DNA of 64,000 nt from Fibrobacter sp. UBA4297 (GTDB taxonomy: Bacteria > Fibrobacterota > Fibrobacteria > Fibrobacterales > Fibrobacteraceae): the NCBI RefSeq assembly GCF_002394865.1, contig NZ_DGUZ01000006.1:62001-126000 (forward strand). Reading direction: 5' to 3'. Every line of letters starts with the position of its first letter. Within the stretch, counting starts at the first letter, position 1. The notes below the pieces were generated by a model that searched no databases, was not told the DNA's origin, and saw nothing but the letters and a program-made list of their open reading frames with translations. Below are positions 62,547 to 64,000 of the stretch, piece after piece. The translations under genes were made by a program, and so were the position numbers.

Positions 62547-64000
62547 TTGTTCAGAACTCAGCTGAATAAATTCGTTGCGTCGTATAAAAAAATGCCTTTA
62601 TCTGCAAAGGCGTCTCTATTTTTTTTAGCGGCAAATATATTTCAAAAAGCAATCATGGTTGTCTTTACTCCTGTTTTTACAAGAATCATGACAACCGAGG
62701 AATTTGCCCAGTATGCTGTATTCCAGTCATGGGAAACCATATTTACTGTATTCGTAACATTAAATATTTCCAGCTATGCAACAGCAAAAGCTTTAGTCGA
62801 ATTCAAAGATAAACAAGATGATTTTATTTCTAGTGCCGAATTTTTGACGATACTATTGGTGCTGTTTTTTCTGGGGATTTTCCTTATTGTAAAATCTTTT
62901 ATTGGAGAAATAAATGCATTCCCTACGTGGGTTTCAATTCTGTTATTTGTCGATATGGCTTCTGTTGCTTTTTTTTCATTTTGGTCTCAGTCAGAGCGAT
63001 TTAACCAAAGATACAAGGCCTTGACGCTTGTCTCCATAGCGACAGGTATGCTATCCCCTATAATAGCGTTCTTTTTAATTGTATTCTCCAAGGACATTGG
63101 ACTGTATAAGGGATGGGCCCGAGTTATAGGGCTTGTCTTAACAAACGGAATTGCAGCCATATTTATTTTATATTGGAGCGTAAAAAAAAGCAAAACATTC
63201 TTTGTCCTAAAATATTGGAAGTATTGCATTCAATATTGCCTACCTCTTATTCCCCATTTCCTATCTATGGCATTTCTATTGAAAGTCGGACAATTGTTTG
63301 TTGATAGGTATTGCGGTGGCAATATGTCAGGCATTTATGCTTTAGCAAACAGCTTGGCTCTTTTAATGATGGTCTTTAACGACGCGTTGACCAAAACCCT
63401 GGTTCCTTGGACATATCAGAAAATGGCAATTAAGAGCTACAATGAAATTAAAAAGCCCATAACCATAGCCCTTATTATAATTGCGATCCTAGATATAGCA
63501 ATGGCTCTAGTAGCCCCAGAACTAGTTCGTATATTTGCCAACTCTGCATATTATGACGCCATATACGCCATACCGCCTTTGGTTGCTGTTTGTTTTTTTG
63601 GTTTTTTATACAACACATTTGCGAATATCGAATATTATTTCAAAGAAACCAAGTATGTATCTTTTGCTAGCGTTTGTGCAGGGGTCGTAATACTTACAGC
63701 AAACTTCCTACTTGTTCCTAAATTTGGATATATCGCAGCAGCATACTCCACATGGTTTAGCTATGTCATATATGCAATCATGCACTATGTATTTATGCAG
63801 CTGACCATAAAGAAACATATAGACGGGATAAAAATTTATGATGACAGTTTCATCTTAAAAGTGTCTTTGATTTTTTCCGCAATAATAGCTTGTATCCCAA
63901 TTCTTTACAAGTATACAGAAATCAGATGGTCTATTATCGGTTTCGTCATTGTATTTGCTATTGTCATGCGAAAAACTATTATAAAAACAGCCTGCATCCT
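62547..64000 (+). CDS. Wzx-type oligosaccharide flippase, cut by the right edge
   Basis: The frame is open from a TTG at 62547, directly after the GT2 stop (AAGGG about ten bases upstream), to the window end, about 484 codons; an ATG at 62592 is possible but would cut a conserved N-terminus. The start (LSAKASLFFLAANIFQKAIM, then TPVFTRIMTTEEFAQYAVFQ) is typical of polysaccharide flippases. Many hydrophobic helices follow. It would move the lipid-linked repeat unit across the inner membrane. The C-terminus lies beyond the window. Confidence 0.88.
   Translation, partial: MFRTQLNKFVASYKKMPLSAKASLFFLAANIFQKAIMVVFTPVFTRIMTTEEFAQYAVFQSWETIFTVFVTLNISSYATAKALVEFKDKQDDFISSAEFLTILLVLFFLGIFLIVKSFIGEINAFPTWVSILLFVDMASVAFFSFWSQSERFNQRYKALTLVSIATGMLSPIIAFFLIVFSKDIGLYKGWARVIGLVLTNGIAAIFILYWSVKKSKTFFVLKYWKYCIQYCLPLIPHFLSMAFLLKVGQLFVDRYCGGNMSGIYALANSLALLMMVFNDALTKTLVPWTYQKMAIKSYNEIKKPITIALIIIAILDIAMALVAPELVRIFANSAYYDAIYAIPPLVAVCFFGFLYNTFANIEYYFKETKYVSFASVCAGVVILTANFLLVPKFGYIAAAYSTWFSYVIYAIMHYVFMQLTIKKHIDGIKIYDDSFILKVSLIFSAIIACIPILYKYTEIRWSIIGFVIVFAIVMRKTIIKTACI

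Overview
The window looks like chromosomal DNA of a Fibrobacter-type bacterium (phylum Fibrobacterota, close to F. succinogenes). The basis is a tandem pair of secreted family-9 glycoside hydrolases with a conserved basic C-terminal tail, a secreted esterase beside them, many Sec-exported beta-barrel, TPR and OmpA proteins, menaquinone synthesis by the futalosine route, and mixed GC content. No search could be run, so the genus is inferred.

Layout. 1-5.75 kb: an envelope operon on the minus strand (beta-helix/TSP3/OmpA protein, beta-barrel-TPR protein, TPR protein cut by the left edge). 5.9-10 kb: a histone-H1-like small protein and the minus-strand run tyrS, PfkB kinase, mqnB, mqnD. 10.2-24.5 kb: housekeeping and envelope genes (outer-membrane barrels, LysR regulator, an atypical NifA-like AAA+ regulator, rpsU-yqeY, an RsbU-like phosphatase, a SPOR lipoprotein, rimO, tRNA-Arg(CCG), a DUF3108 protein, purD and purE).

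24.6-44.2 kb is a defence island, almost all on the minus strand, and much of it (about 28.6-39.5 kb) is visibly AT-rich. It holds a YhcG/DUF1016 nuclease, an unknown helical protein coupled to a broken AlbA_2 gene, an SF1 helicase-nuclease, a chimeric small gene, a SIR2-domain giant paired with an HNH protein, a Septu-like ATPase/HNH pair, a type IIG restriction-methylase and the detached C-terminus of a second one. A truncated ORF6N gene closes it. Several of these genes are broken, fused or interrupted by repeats, as expected of a rapidly turning-over locus. The SIR2 + HNH unit (31745-36112) is the best candidate for an undescribed system.

44-48.6 kb: small metabolic genes, the site-2 protease rseP and two related small secreted proteins. 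48.6-54.1 kb: the cellulolytic cluster (esterase, two GH9 enzymes). 54.3-64 kb: a surface polysaccharide locus on the plus strand. It begins with GC-rich sugar-nucleotide genes (UDP-glucose dehydrogenase, UDP-glucuronate 4-epimerase). It then switches to AT-rich glycosyltransferase, pyruvyltransferase, Wzy and Wzx genes and runs off the right edge.

Two families of short intergenic repeats run through the window: elements ending in a GGATGACA-like core, two of which lie in frame inside restriction-modification coding sequence, and tandem arrays with a 7-bp period.
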